Positions 27,252 to 36,736 of a stretch of DNA of 64,000 nt are shown one piece after another. The stretch comes from Cyclobacteriaceae bacterium YHN15 (lineage in GTDB: Bacteria > Bacteroidota > Bacteroidia > Cytophagales > Cyclobacteriaceae): NCBI GenBank assembly GCA_003797895.1, contig RKQB01000004.1, positions 310,001 through 374,000 on the forward strand, in the 5' to 3' direction. The position numbers and the translations under genes were made by a program. Numbering within the stretch: position 1 is the stretch's first letter; every line of letters starts with the position of its first letter. The notes beneath the pieces were generated by a model. The model saw only the letters and a program-made list of their open reading frames with translations, ran no database searches and had not been told where the DNA came from.

Positions 27252-27854
27252 TTAGAATAGAGGGCTGAATATAAATAGAACCAAAGATTTTATGGATATA
27301 TCATATTTGTTTTGGAGGATATTCCTGATGGTTTTTGAAGCAACATAAATATGGTTTTCCACTGTCCTTTTAGAGATGCCCAGTTTTTCGGCAATTTCAG
27401 CTGAACATAAATTTTCAAAATTTTTTAATTTAAAAATTTTTTTTTGCGTGTATGGAAGTTTTTCAATTTCTAAATAGGATATCCTTTCAATTTCCCAAAA
27501 TTCAACCTGAAGTGCTGTTTCATTTGTTACTTTTTCTGCGTGATCAATCGCATAAACCTCATAAGCTATTTTTCTTGCCTCATTTCTTGATCTCTTGATG
27601 ATCAAAGACTTTAATATAGAAAGTAAATAGGCATTGAAGGAAAGATCACTTTTCAGATTTCTCTTATTCTTCCAAACAATCATGAAAACTTCCTGAACAA
27701 TTTCCTCAGCATCTTCTGCACTCAAACACATTTTTCTAGAGGTGAAAAAAATCTTTTCCTTGAAATAATCATAAAGCTGGGAAAAAGCATTTTCATCTCC
27801 CTCCCTTAAACGGTCAACCACTTTTGGTATGTCGCTTTGCTTTATTTTTCCCAT
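27252..27854 (-). CDS. ECF-type RNA polymerase sigma factor
   Basis: A 200-residue sigma-70 family protein of the Bacteroidota FecI-like group. The region 2 motif is around SAEDAEEIVQEVFMIVWKNK and the region 4 helix-turn-helix is SAEIAEKLGISKRTVENHI. First gene of the sugar-acid block; a 118-base gap to fecR leaves room for a separate promoter. Likely activates susC and the genes behind it when FecR is signalled. Confidence 0.93.
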   Translation of the reverse strand: MGKIKQSDIPKVVDRLREGDENAFSQLYDYFKEKIFFTSRKMCLSAEDAEEIVQEVFMIVWKNKRNLKSDLSFNAYLLSILKSLIIKRSRNEARKIAYEVYAIDHAEKVTNETALQVEFWEIERISYLEIEKLPYTQKKIFKLKNFENLCSAEIAEKLGISKRTVENHIYVASKTIRNILQNKYDISIKSLVLFIFSPLF

Positions 27855-28108
27855 GATTTTTGAAAAGGAATCTACCTATTAAATTAAGGAAATAATTATG
27901 GTTTTAGCAATAAAATACTTTAAATATATTTATTGTAAGAATAAAGTTTTGAAATATGGCCTATTTTAAAAATTATAAATCATTGAACTTATTCAATAAT
28001 TAACTTAGATAAATTTAAAAAACTTATTTACAATATGGATTAATCACCAATAAAATTGTTTGATTCAAAGTGTATCCTTCCCTTTATTGGGTGCAGAGGA
28101 ATGGGTTT
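27855..28108. other. AT-rich intergenic region
   Basis: No gene is seen. It contains the upstream region of the sigma-factor gene and the 3' flank of the hypothetical gene at 28109. Confidence 0.3.
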
Positions 28109-28486
28109 TCAATCCTCCGGATAAGGTATATATACAAAACTGGTGAATTCACCATCCATGACGAATAAACAGCAGAATTCATCAGGGTCTTTATAAGCCG
28201 CTTTGAAATCTCCCAGCAATTCCTCGGCAATCAATTTCCTTTGTAAAAATTCATCTACGTAGGTGATGTAATAATTCCAATCTAATTTTTTTTCATCCTT
28301 TCCTAAAAGCAATTGACCTATTGGCTGCTCTTTTTTTGATATGGGGAAAATGGGATGATCTGAAAACTTTCTGCTTCTGACCTGATAAGATGCTTCTTTT
28401 AGAATTTCAGAAATTTTTATAAAATCCTTCGTGATCGTTCCTAAATATTTTCCGTTCAGTTCGGGGTCGTTGAAATCTGATATCAT
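28109..28486 (-). CDS. Conserved hypothetical protein
   Basis: A 125-residue acidic, probably cytoplasmic protein with no signal or membrane segment. I do not recognise a domain. It overlaps the stop of rlmD by four bases (ATGA), so it is co-translated with that gene. The C-terminus ends in FVYIPYPED. Confidence 0.6.
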   Translation of the reverse strand: MISDFNDPELNGKYLGTITKDFIKISEILKEASYQVRSRKFSDHPIFPISKKEQPIGQLLLGKDEKKLDWNYYITYVDEFLQRKLIAEELLGDFKAAYKDPDEFCCLFVMDGEFTSFVYIPYPED

Positions 28487-29889
28487 TTATTTAAAGTTAG
28501 AAGTACAACATTTTCTACATGGTAAGTGTGGGGGAACATGTCCACCGGTTGCACCTTATCTACGGTATATTTTTCTGACAGGAGAGCAATATCCCTTGCT
28601 TGGGTAGCAGGGTTGCAACTTACATAGACAATTTTTGGTGCATTTAATTTTAACATCATCCTGACTACATCTTCATGCATACCTGCCCTAGGTGGATCTG
28701 TAATGATCACATCCGGTTTTTCATGCCCTTCCATAAACTCATCATTAAGCAGATCCTTCATGTCACCTGCATAAAATAGCGTGTTTTCAATTCCATTGAT
28801 CTGTGAGTTTAATCTGGCATCCTTGATAGCATCTTCCACATATTCTATTCCTATTACTTGTTTTGCACTTTTGGCTACAAAATTGGCAATGGTCCCGGTT
28901 CCAGTATAAAGGTCATAGACCACTTCGTTCCCCTGAAGATCGGCAAACTCCCTGGCTATTTTGTATAATTCATAAGCTTGTTCTGAATTGGTTTGATAAA
29001 ATGATTTGGGGCCGATTCGGAATTTCAGACCCTCCATTTCTTCTTCTATATAATCTTTGCCCCTGAAAGTAATGACTTCCTGATCATGGAAAGTTTCATT
29101 CTTTTTGAGGTTCACGATATATTGTAATGATGTGATTTTTGGAAATTCCTCATGAAGAAAGGCCATTACTTTTCCTATTCCTGCCAGATCATTTTCTCCA
29201 AACTGGACAATCACCATGGATTCTTCGGTACTTGTTGTTCTGATGATCAGGTTTCTAAGGAGGCCCACCTGATTTCTGAGATCAAAGAAAGTCAAACCTT
29301 CCTGAAGCGCGAACTCTCTTAATTCATTTCGGATATCGTTGGAAATACTGCCCTGTAAATAACAGTGTTCAATATCAATAATTTTATCAAACATTTTTGG
29401 AATATGGAAACCTAAGGCATTCCTTTCGAATTGTTCTCCGGAATTGATTTCTTCTTTGGTAAGCCACCTGTTATTTGAAAAAGTGAAATCCAGTTTGTTA
29501 CGGTAATATTGAGTCTTTTCAGACCCTAAAATGGGAAGGACTTCAGGTAAATCCACTTTGGCAATCCTTGTAAATTGATCAAGAACCTGCTGTCTTTTAT
29601 ATTGTTTTTGAAGGGCATAATTGATATGCTGCCATTTACAACCCCCACAAGTACCAAAATGTGAACAAAACGGTTCAATTCTATCCTTGGAATATTCATG
29701 GAAATGAATAGCCTCACCCTCCATAAATGAACTTCTGCCCTTGGTAATTCTCACATCTGCAAGATCCCCGGGTGCCACATTTTGAACAAAAACCACTTTT
29801 CCTTCATGATGGGCGACACATTTTCCTTCTGCTGCTATTCTTTCTATTCTAAGGTTGGGAATCACCTTGTTTTTCATTTTCCTTGACAT
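28483..29889 (-). CDS. rlmD: 23S rRNA (uracil-5-)-methyltransferase, RlmD/RumA family
   Basis: SAM-dependent 5-methyluridine methyltransferase of 468 residues. It has an N-terminal TRAM domain (1-60), a 4Fe-4S cysteine cluster (C75, C81, C84 in CSHFGTCGGCKW, with a further Cys such as the one in IEHCYLQ), a Rossmann SAM site (DLYTGTGTIANF), and the nucleophile Cys in VSCNPAT near residue 424. Whether it modifies U1939, U747 or both (RlmCD type) is unknown; no other family member is in the window. A perfect TAnnTTTG box ends only about 5 bases before the ATG. Confidence 0.92.
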   Translation of the reverse strand: MSRKMKNKVIPNLRIERIAAEGKCVAHHEGKVVFVQNVAPGDLADVRITKGRSSFMEGEAIHFHEYSKDRIEPFCSHFGTCGGCKWQHINYALQKQYKRQQVLDQFTRIAKVDLPEVLPILGSEKTQYYRNKLDFTFSNNRWLTKEEINSGEQFERNALGFHIPKMFDKIIDIEHCYLQGSISNDIRNELREFALQEGLTFFDLRNQVGLLRNLIIRTTSTEESMVIVQFGENDLAGIGKVMAFLHEEFPKITSLQYIVNLKKNETFHDQEVITFRGKDYIEEEMEGLKFRIGPKSFYQTNSEQAYELYKIAREFADLQGNEVVYDLYTGTGTIANFVAKSAKQVIGIEYVEDAIKDARLNSQINGIENTLFYAGDMKDLLNDEFMEGHEKPDVIITDPPRAGMHEDVVRMMLKLNAPKIVYVSCNPATQARDIALLSEKYTVDKVQPVDMFPHTYHVENVVLLTLNK

Positions 29890-29894
29890 GGGCG

Positions 29895-29902
29895 CAAAAA
29901 TA
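29895..29902 (-). promoter_or_regulatory. Candidate -7 box immediately before rlmD
   Basis: On the minus strand this reads TATTTTTG, an exact TAnnTTTG match, five bases before the rlmD ATG. Transcription would begin at or very near the start codon, suggesting a leaderless message or use of the internal ATG at 29877. Confidence 0.35.
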
Positions 29903-30057
29903 AGGAAAAAAAGTACTTAAGAACTTGGCAGCTAAACAAAAGATCCATGAATTTATGATACCTATTAATTCTTCCGAAAGTTTTCAAATTTGAACTAAAT
30001 AGAATTTTCTTCTTTCAAACCAAGCATATTTTTATCTTTAGACTCAAATATTAATTC

Positions 30058-30870
30058 ATGAAATTAAAGGATAAAGTCGTAATTGTAACCGGAGCCACTT
30101 CAGGTATAGGGGAGGCCTGCGCTTTAGTGTTTGGAAAGGCTGGCGCAAAGGTGGTAATTACAGGAAGGTCACAGGTTAAGATTGACAATTCCCTTCAGAC
30201 GCTCCACCAAAAAGGAATTGAGGCATTAGGAGTATTGGCAGATGCAGGCTCTCAGGAAGATAATCAGAAGATTGTAGAGGAAACACTCAGACATTTTGGG
30301 AAAATAGATATTCTTATCAATAATGCCGGGATTTCGATGAGGGCACTTTTTGAAGAAATGGATTTGAAGGTATTTCATAAGGTGATGGACACCAATTTTT
30401 GGGGGACAGTTTATGCTACGAAATATTGCCTTCCTGAAATTTTGAAAAATAAGGGATCAATTATTGGTGTTTCTTCCATAAACGGCTATAGGGGAACACC
30501 CGCCAGAACAGCTTATACAGCCAGCAAGCATGCCATGAATGGCTTCTTTGAATCATTGCGGACAGAGGTGATGAAAAGAGGGGTCCATATATTGGTTGCC
30601 TGTCCTGGGTTTACGTCCTCCAATATCCGGAACAATGCTCTCACCGCGGATGGGACCGTTCAGGGCGAATCTCCACGGGAAGAAGAGAAAATGATGTCGG
30701 CAAATGAGGTCGCGGAAGCTATACTCATGTCAACACTTAAAAGAAAAAGGGATTTGGTTTTGACAAGGGAAGGAAAATTAGCCGTGTTTTTAAACAAATG
30801 GATACCAGGATTAATGGATGGGATCGTTTATAACCATATGGCCAAGGAGAAAGATTCTCCTTTTAAGTAA
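30058..30870 (+). CDS. Short-chain dehydrogenase/reductase
   Basis: A 270-residue SDR-family oxidoreductase. The cofactor motif TGATSGIGEA is at 11-20, NNAG near 89, the catalytic Ser in GVSSINGY and YTASK near 157. The classical SDR form fits an NADP-linked ketone or alcohol substrate. It ends 5 bases before the large helicase gene, so the two may share a transcript. Substrate unknown. Confidence 0.9.
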   Translation: MKLKDKVVIVTGATSGIGEACALVFGKAGAKVVITGRSQVKIDNSLQTLHQKGIEALGVLADAGSQEDNQKIVEETLRHFGKIDILINNAGISMRALFEEMDLKVFHKVMDTNFWGTVYATKYCLPEILKNKGSIIGVSSINGYRGTPARTAYTASKHAMNGFFESLRTEVMKRGVHILVACPGFTSSNIRNNALTADGTVQGESPREEEKMMSANEVAEAILMSTLKRKRDLVLTREGKLAVFLNKWIPGLMDGIVYNHMAKEKDSPFK

Positions 30871-30875
30871 AGTCT

Positions 30876-33800
30876 ATGCTCAGGGATGTTTTTCAGGTAT
30901 ATCTTAACCGCTTAGTTGATCTTTCCAGCAGGAACCGTTCTTTATATATTCCCAGGTTGATTTCTTCCCAGATGGTGGATTTAAATGAATTGCATTTTCT
31001 TAACCATCACCCCACTTTTGAATATATAGAAAATCTTCTGAGCAGAAAAAGGCATTTTCCGCTTGTCGATTATGCAGATGCAAGAGATGAGAAAGTCAAC
31101 CTGCTTTCCCAAAGATTGAGAAGGTTACAGTCCTTGGTACAAACTGCTGAATCAGAAACAGGGGAAAAAAACCTGTATGTGGCATGGCCTTTTGTGGAGG
31201 GGAAATTATTGAACGGTCAGGTAATCAGATGTCCTTTGGTGTTTTTCCCCATAGAATTGGAGAGAGAAAAAAATCAATGGCAACTGGTCAAAAACGTGGG
31301 AGACCAGCCTTTTTTCAATAAAACTTTTTTATTGGCTTATGCTCATGCCTATGGGGTCAAGCAGGCAAATATGAATGATGAACACTCTATGGAAGACTTT
31401 TCCAAAGACGCCATAGGTTTCAGAAATGATCTCTACCAATACCTGAAAAAAGAATTTGCCATCAATTTCACCACGGAACTTTATGAGAAAACTGTTAAAA
31501 ATTTTCCGGATTCATCTAAATCTCAGGATGAAAGCACTTTTCAAACGGGAAAGCTGGAATTGAAATCCTATGCAGTTTTAGGTCAATTTTCGCAAAAAAC
31601 AAGTTTTTTGATCCAGGACTATGAAGAGCTGATAGAACATAATGGATATGACGACCTTGAATCCCTGTTTTTCAACTATTTCAATGCTGAAGAAGATTTG
31701 CCCAAAACTGTAAGGGAGGATCAGTTATATACTTGCTTTCCAATGGATGCATCCCAGGAACAAGTTGTCAAAGCAGTAAGAACAGGTAATTCCGTGGTTG
31801 TTGAGGGGCCTCCGGGTACGGGTAAATCCCAACTTATCTGTAACCTCGCATTGGATTATATTTCAAGAGGCAAGAGGGTTTTGGTGGTTTCACAAAAGAG
31901 AGCAGCACTGGATGTGGTTTTCAAAAGATTAGATGATTATGGTTTTGGTTCATTTGCTGCATTGGTACATGATTTTAGAGCAGACAAGAAAAATCTTTTT
32001 AAAAAAATTCAGGAACAGATTCAATCCCTGGATGATTTCAAGGAATTAAACCGGTCAATTGATGCCATTCAGCTTGAACGGCAATTTTCACAAATTTCCA
32101 GGTCGATAGAAAGTAGCATTGATTTTTTTAATGAATATAAGAAGGCTTTATTTAATACAGAGGAGTGTGAAGTTCCGGTAAAGGAACTGTATTTAAGTTC
32201 CAAAATATCGAATGATTCCTTTGATATGACCCAACATTATAAAAGAATCACCTTTGGAAACCTGGAGAGGTTTTTAAGAGATTTAAAAGAATACAGTTTT
32301 TACTACAATAAATTTCAAATAACCGAGTCTTTTTGGCTTCACCGGGTTAATTTCAGTTCTTTTGGGCCTTCTGTATTAAAAAGATTACAGGAAACCCTGA
32401 ATGAGATCAATTTATTCAAGCTGAAAATTGAGAAGCAGTTTGAAGGAGAGTCTGGTTTTGACATTTCATTTTTGTTTACACTTTTTGAGCAAAAGGAAAA
32501 AATAGAACAATTAAAAAACTATCTAAATAAAGAAGAAACCAGGGAATTATTCTTGAATATTAAAGATGTTGATGCAGGGAAAATCGATCTTTTATGGTTG
32601 GAACAAAAAATGGAAACCGTAAAAGGTCTTTTGTCCGAGGAGGGAGTGGAATGGTTTTCGAAAGATGCAGAAGTTGAGTCTCTTTTATCCAAAGCGTTGG
32701 CATTTCAAAATCGGAGAAAGGGACTTTGGGATAGGTTGACTTGGCCAATTAAGAAGAGAAAATTTGAAAACCTTCTTGAGTCCTTGAGTAAGAACAATCT
32801 CCCATTGGATGACCATGGCAATAATATTCTGATTCAGAGACTGGAGAACAGGCTGAATATAAATCATCAGTATTCCTTGCTGTCAGCAAAGGAATGGCTC
32901 CATTTACCTTCAAAACCCTTTGATTTTACCCACTTTAATCATTTTGCAAAATCGCATTTGGAAGCCATCAAGGCAAAACTGATTATGCATGATTGGGGAG
33001 TTTTTGGCGATTTTTTGCTAGATCAGGCAGGGGGAAAGAATGACCTTTTCGAAAAAGTCGAATTTTTTGATAGACAGATCAAAGAAATGGAAGATATGAT
33101 GCCAAATTGGAATCTCTATTTATCCAAAGTTCAAATCCAACATTTGTTTATTGAGAGTTTTGGAAATGAAATCAATGACATTAAATCTGAAATCCCTTTT
33201 GTTTTTGATGATTTAGTGGCCTTTGATACTTTGAGGTCCGGCCTTACATTGGAGGAAAAAGAACTCATTGAAAGATTATTTGACCATTATCCCGATTCGT
33301 CTTTTGATCAGATCAAAGAAAAGTTTTTGGCGGGATTGAAATTAGCCTGGATTGAACATATTGAAGCCAAATATCCTGTTTTAAAAGAAATAAGTACGCC
33401 AAAGGCCTTGAGCAATCAAAGTGAATTGATGTATAATATTCAGGAAAAAATGAGATTATCAAAGTTCATTTCAGAACTAAGGTTAAGGGAGAATGCGCTT
33501 AAAAATCTTGAATACAATAGGCTGGGAAATTTGTTGACTTATAGGGAACTTTCTCATCAGGTAAATAAGCAAAGAAGATTGTGGAGTATCAAAAAGATTT
33601 TGGAGGAATTTGAAGAAGAAGTCTTTAAAATCATCCCTTGTTGGCTTGCTTCTCCGGAAACTGTTTCTGCTTTGTTTCCTTTGAAACAATCATTTGATTT
33701 AGTCATTTTTGATGAATCATCTCAATGTTATATTGAGAGGGGATTTCCAGCCATGTTAAGGGGGAAGCAAGTTGTAGTGGCAGGTGATTCCCATCAGTTG

Positions 33801-34826
33801 CAGCCATTTGACCTCTATCAAGTCCGTTTGGAAATTGAGGATGAGGGAATTGAAACCGAAACTGATTCTTTATTGGGTTTGGCGTCGAAATTTTTTCAAA
33901 AATTCTGGCTTGAAGGACATTATAGAAGTGCACAATTGGCCTTGATTCAGTTTTCAAATCAGCATTTCTATGAAAACAGGTTGAGGATGCTACCAGATTT
34001 GCAACTGGAAAGAAAAAGAGAAAACCCATTTTCGCTGATTAAGGTGGATGGGATTTGGGAAAGGCAAATGAATAGGGCAGAAGCAGAGAAGGTTGTAGAG
34101 GAAATTAAAAGAATTCAACAGCGTTTTCCTGAAGATAGCATAGGGGTAATTACTTTCAATTATTTTCAAATGGAGCTTGTCAGGGAGTTGGTGGAGAACG
34201 ATCACCAAATTAATGTAAACGGTGTAGCTATCAAAAATATCGAAAATGTTCAGGGAGATGAGTTTGACAGGGTGATTTTTTCCATTGGGTATGCTAAGAA
34301 CAGTTTAGGGAAACTGATTGCAAATTTTGGTTTATTATCAAAAAGCGGGGGGATTAACCGATTGAATGTAGCTATAACAAGAGCCAGAAAAACAATCACG
34401 CTAATTACAAGTTTGAATTCAAGGGATTTCAAAACAGACCAACTTCGTAATGAGGGAGTCAAAATGTTACAGGATTATATTGCATTTGTTGAAAATATGG
34501 TAGAAGGAAATCTCCCCGAAATCCAGGAAAAAAAGATTCAAGGCTATGAATGGTCCTGGTTCCTGAACAACATTTTACTTAAGGAAGAAGGAAAGAATGA
34601 GTTCGGGAAATTCCAGGACTCTAGTTGGATGGACCTTGCAGAAAAGAAAAACGGGCTTTATATCAAAGCGATCTTGACTGATGACAAAAGGTTTTACATG
34701 TCAAATGGAGCCAAGGAAGCCTTTGCCTATCATCCTCTGCATTTGCAAGAAAAAAACTGGCCTTTCCAGTTTTATTTTAGCCGACAGTATTGGATGGGTA
34801 GAGGGATCAATGATTTCGAAACTTAA
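30876..34826 (+). CDS. Large SF1 helicase (DUF4011-like N-terminus, DNA2/NAM7 type)
   Basis: A 1316-residue ATPase. The N-terminus (YLNRLVDLSSRNRSLYIPR) resembles DUF4011 proteins. Walker A is GPPGTGKS at 311-318, Walker B with DESS at 946-949, followed by VVVAGDSHQLQPFD and a late helicase motif NVAITRARK near 1163. About 600 mostly helical residues separate Walker A from Walker B, a very long insertion. The last 110 residues match nothing I recognise, and no nuclease motif is visible. Relatives of this helicase group occur in both repair and defence settings; no defence genes are nearby. Its stop shares bases with the convergent gldH stop. Confidence 0.8.
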   Translation: MLRDVFQVYLNRLVDLSSRNRSLYIPRLISSQMVDLNELHFLNHHPTFEYIENLLSRKRHFPLVDYADARDEKVNLLSQRLRRLQSLVQTAESETGEKNLYVAWPFVEGKLLNGQVIRCPLVFFPIELEREKNQWQLVKNVGDQPFFNKTFLLAYAHAYGVKQANMNDEHSMEDFSKDAIGFRNDLYQYLKKEFAINFTTELYEKTVKNFPDSSKSQDESTFQTGKLELKSYAVLGQFSQKTSFLIQDYEELIEHNGYDDLESLFFNYFNAEEDLPKTVREDQLYTCFPMDASQEQVVKAVRTGNSVVVEGPPGTGKSQLICNLALDYISRGKRVLVVSQKRAALDVVFKRLDDYGFGSFAALVHDFRADKKNLFKKIQEQIQSLDDFKELNRSIDAIQLERQFSQISRSIESSIDFFNEYKKALFNTEECEVPVKELYLSSKISNDSFDMTQHYKRITFGNLERFLRDLKEYSFYYNKFQITESFWLHRVNFSSFGPSVLKRLQETLNEINLFKLKIEKQFEGESGFDISFLFTLFEQKEKIEQLKNYLNKEETRELFLNIKDVDAGKIDLLWLEQKMETVKGLLSEEGVEWFSKDAEVESLLSKALAFQNRRKGLWDRLTWPIKKRKFENLLESLSKNNLPLDDHGNNILIQRLENRLNINHQYSLLSAKEWLHLPSKPFDFTHFNHFAKSHLEAIKAKLIMHDWGVFGDFLLDQAGGKNDLFEKVEFFDRQIKEMEDMMPNWNLYLSKVQIQHLFIESFGNEINDIKSEIPFVFDDLVAFDTLRSGLTLEEKELIERLFDHYPDSSFDQIKEKFLAGLKLAWIEHIEAKYPVLKEISTPKALSNQSELMYNIQEKMRLSKFISELRLRENALKNLEYNRLGNLLTYRELSHQVNKQRRLWSIKKILEEFEEEVFKIIPCWLASPETVSALFPLKQSFDLVIFDESSQCYIERGFPAMLRGKQVVVAGDSHQLQPFDLYQVRLEIEDEGIETETDSLLGLASKFFQKFWLEGHYRSAQLALIQFSNQHFYENRLRMLPDLQLERKRENPFSLIKVDGIWERQMNRAEAEKVVEEIKRIQQRFPEDSIGVITFNYFQMELVRELVENDHQINVNGVAIKNIENVQGDEFDRVIFSIGYAKNSLGKLIANFGLLSKSGGINRLNVAITRARKTITLITSLNSRDFKTDQLRNEGVKMLQDYIAFVENMVEGNLPEIQEKKIQGYEWSWFLNNILLKEEGKNEFGKFQDSSWMDLAEKKNGLYIKAILTDDKRFYMSNGAKEAFAYHPLHLQEKNWPFQFYFSRQYWMGRGINDFET

Positions 34827-35278
34827 CTTTTGATCAATTTAAGTCCAATTGCTTCAATACCTTTCAATTCATCTACTCTCATGTATTGAACAAGACGAAT
34901 TTTATGAAAACCAATTTCATTATTTATGGGTAAGGTGTCATAATTTGTAAAAAGACTTCCATATCCTTTACCAAGTGGTTTTCCGCTAGTGCTTTCAAAG
35001 AGGGGAACATTGATGAGTCTGGAGTCTAATTCCTTACCGAGTGAATCTGATAAAATATAGCGGAAATATAAATTCCGATATTCGTAATCATTATTGTATT
35101 TTAGAATTAAGACGGCCTTGTCATACTTTAAGTTTCTGTCTACTTCAAATGATACGGTATCTCCAATGTTCCAGGACTGTATTTCCATTCCATAGTATTT
35201 TTCAAATACCCTGTTTTGGTTACAGCTTACCAAAACAAGAATCCATCCGATAAAAAGATAAAATTGTTTTCTTGCCAT
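34823..35278 (-). CDS. gldH: Gliding motility lipoprotein GldH
   Basis: A 151-residue lipoprotein from ATG 35278, one base after the ricT stop. The signal peptide ends at the lipobox VLVSCNQN. GldH is needed for gliding in Flavobacterium johnsoniae. The mature part fits the family (GDTVSFEVD, YDKAVLILKYNNDYEYRNLYF). The adjacency to a PSP1/RicT gene is the conserved Bacteroidota arrangement and supports the call. A longer frame to 35305 overlaps ricT and is less likely. Other gld genes are not in the window. Confidence 0.85.
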   Translation of the reverse strand: MARKQFYLFIGWILVLVSCNQNRVFEKYYGMEIQSWNIGDTVSFEVDRNLKYDKAVLILKYNNDYEYRNLYFRYILSDSLGKELDSRLINVPLFESTSGKPLGKGYGSLFTNYDTLPINNEIGFHKIRLVQYMRVDELKGIEAIGLKLIKS

Positions 35279-35279
35279 T

Positions 35280-36689
35280 TTAATCACCCTTGCTTTGATC
35301 ACCACGGTTTCTTGGGGGAAACCTTCTATTTCCTTTGTTTTTTGGCTTGTTTACATCATCTGATTTTACCGGACCTTGGTTTTCCCGATTTGTCTGATTT
35401 TGGGCCTCATTTTTAGAGTTGGAGACGATTTTATTCTTATCATCAAAATTCTTTCTTCCCTGCCTGTTTCTTTTGTTTCTTGACCTTTGATTATCTCCCC
35501 TTGTCTGAGTCCCTTCAGGGGCTTTTATATTGCTTTCGGTTCTTTTCGCATCCTGTTGGTCAAAATCAGTTTGGCCTGGCAAGCCTTTATTTTTTCTTTT
35601 CTTTTTCTTTTTGATACTGAATTTTTTGTCCAACCTTTCCAGTTCCAAGTTGGATTTCAAGACTTCTTCGTCAATACCTTTGGCTTTATTCGTATGTAGA
35701 TCAAAAGGGATGACTCCTTTTTCATTCATTTCCTGAATTTCTTTCACCCTTTCACATGTAGTGGAATGCCAGTTATTTTCATTGTTATAGCTGAACCACA
35801 TCAATTTTCTAAAAATATCTGTCTTCTGAAGTCTAGCAGGTCCACTTTCAGTTTGCAGCGGTTTTTCCACTGTAGGTACATTTTCCAGGGCTGCCATATA
35901 AGTATCCAATTCATAGTTGAGACAACATTTAAGTCTTCCGCATTGACCGGAAAGCTTACTTGGATTTAAAGACAGATTTTGGTAGCGGGCAGCTGATGTG
36001 GAAACACTTTTGAAATCATGTATCCAGGTGGAGCAACAAAGTTCCCTTCCACAAACTCCTATACCTCCAATTCTTCCAGCCTCTTGCCTAAGGCTTATTT
36101 GCCTCATTTCTACACGGATTTTGAATTCTGAAGCAAAAAGTTTGATCAATTCCCTGAAATCCACACGGTCATCTGCTGAGTAATAGAATGTAGCTTTTGA
36201 ATTATCCGCCTGGTATTCCACATCTGATAATTTCATATCCAGCTTTAACTCATCTACGATTTGTTTGCTCCTGTAGATAGTGGGAACTTCCCTGTTTTTT
36301 GCGTCTTCCCATTTTTCAATATCTTTTTGGCTGGCGATTCTGTAGATCCTTAGGATGTTATCATCGTCCTTGATTTTTCTTTTTTGCATCTGCAGACGGA
36401 CTAACTCCCCCTGAAGCGACACAAAGCCAATATGATGCCCATTGGGTACGTCTACGACTACTGGGTCACCGGTGGTTAGGGGAAGATGGTCTACATTTCG
36501 GAAATATTCTTTCCTTCCTCCCTTGAATTTAACTTCTACTATATCAAATTTATCAATAGTCGGAATGCCCATATGGGACAACCAGTCGAAAGCGTTCATT
36601 TTATTACAATCGCTCGTACCACAAGTGCCGTTATTTTGGCATCCCCCACTGGACCCTGTGGTGGTAGAGCAGCTACTACATCCTGCCAT
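35280..36689 (-). CDS. ricT: RicT/PSP1-domain protein
   Basis: A 469-residue protein. The PSP1 C-terminal domain (about residues 60-290) has two Cys clusters, CGRELCCSTW and CGRLKCCLNYE, that match the Fe-S-binding cysteines of Bacillus RicT (YaaT). The N-terminus is unusually Cys-, Ser- and Gly-rich (MAGCSSCSTTTGSSGGC). The last 150 residues are a basic, low-complexity tail rich in Lys, Arg, Asn and Gln, which may bind RNA. In Bacillus the Ric complex works with RNase Y; the role here is unproven. Located directly upstream of gldH. Confidence 0.85.
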   Translation of the reverse strand: MAGCSSCSTTTGSSGGCQNNGTCGTSDCNKMNAFDWLSHMGIPTIDKFDIVEVKFKGGRKEYFRNVDHLPLTTGDPVVVDVPNGHHIGFVSLQGELVRLQMQKRKIKDDDNILRIYRIASQKDIEKWEDAKNREVPTIYRSKQIVDELKLDMKLSDVEYQADNSKATFYYSADDRVDFRELIKLFASEFKIRVEMRQISLRQEAGRIGGIGVCGRELCCSTWIHDFKSVSTSAARYQNLSLNPSKLSGQCGRLKCCLNYELDTYMAALENVPTVEKPLQTESGPARLQKTDIFRKLMWFSYNNENNWHSTTCERVKEIQEMNEKGVIPFDLHTNKAKGIDEEVLKSNLELERLDKKFSIKKKKKRKNKGLPGQTDFDQQDAKRTESNIKAPEGTQTRGDNQRSRNKRNRQGRKNFDDKNKIVSNSKNEAQNQTNRENQGPVKSDDVNKPKNKGNRRFPPRNRGDQSKGD

Positions 36690-36705
36690 ATTTATTTATC
36701 ATTAG

Positions 36706-36719
36706 GGAGAAATTTCTCC
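36706..36719. repeat. Perfect 14-bp palindrome GGAGAAATTTCTCC before ricT
   Basis: It lies in the 47-base gap between purD and ricT, 17 bases upstream of the ricT ATG. It could form a leader hairpin or a protein-binding site. Confidence 0.4.
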
Positions 36720-36736
36720 TCGTTGGAATGGTTTAT

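Noticed and set aside
13065..27854. Block read as an ordinary polysaccharide utilisation locus
   Set aside because: No glycoside hydrolase, polysaccharide lyase, esterase or sulfatase is present, so a polymer-degrading role is not supported by its own genes.
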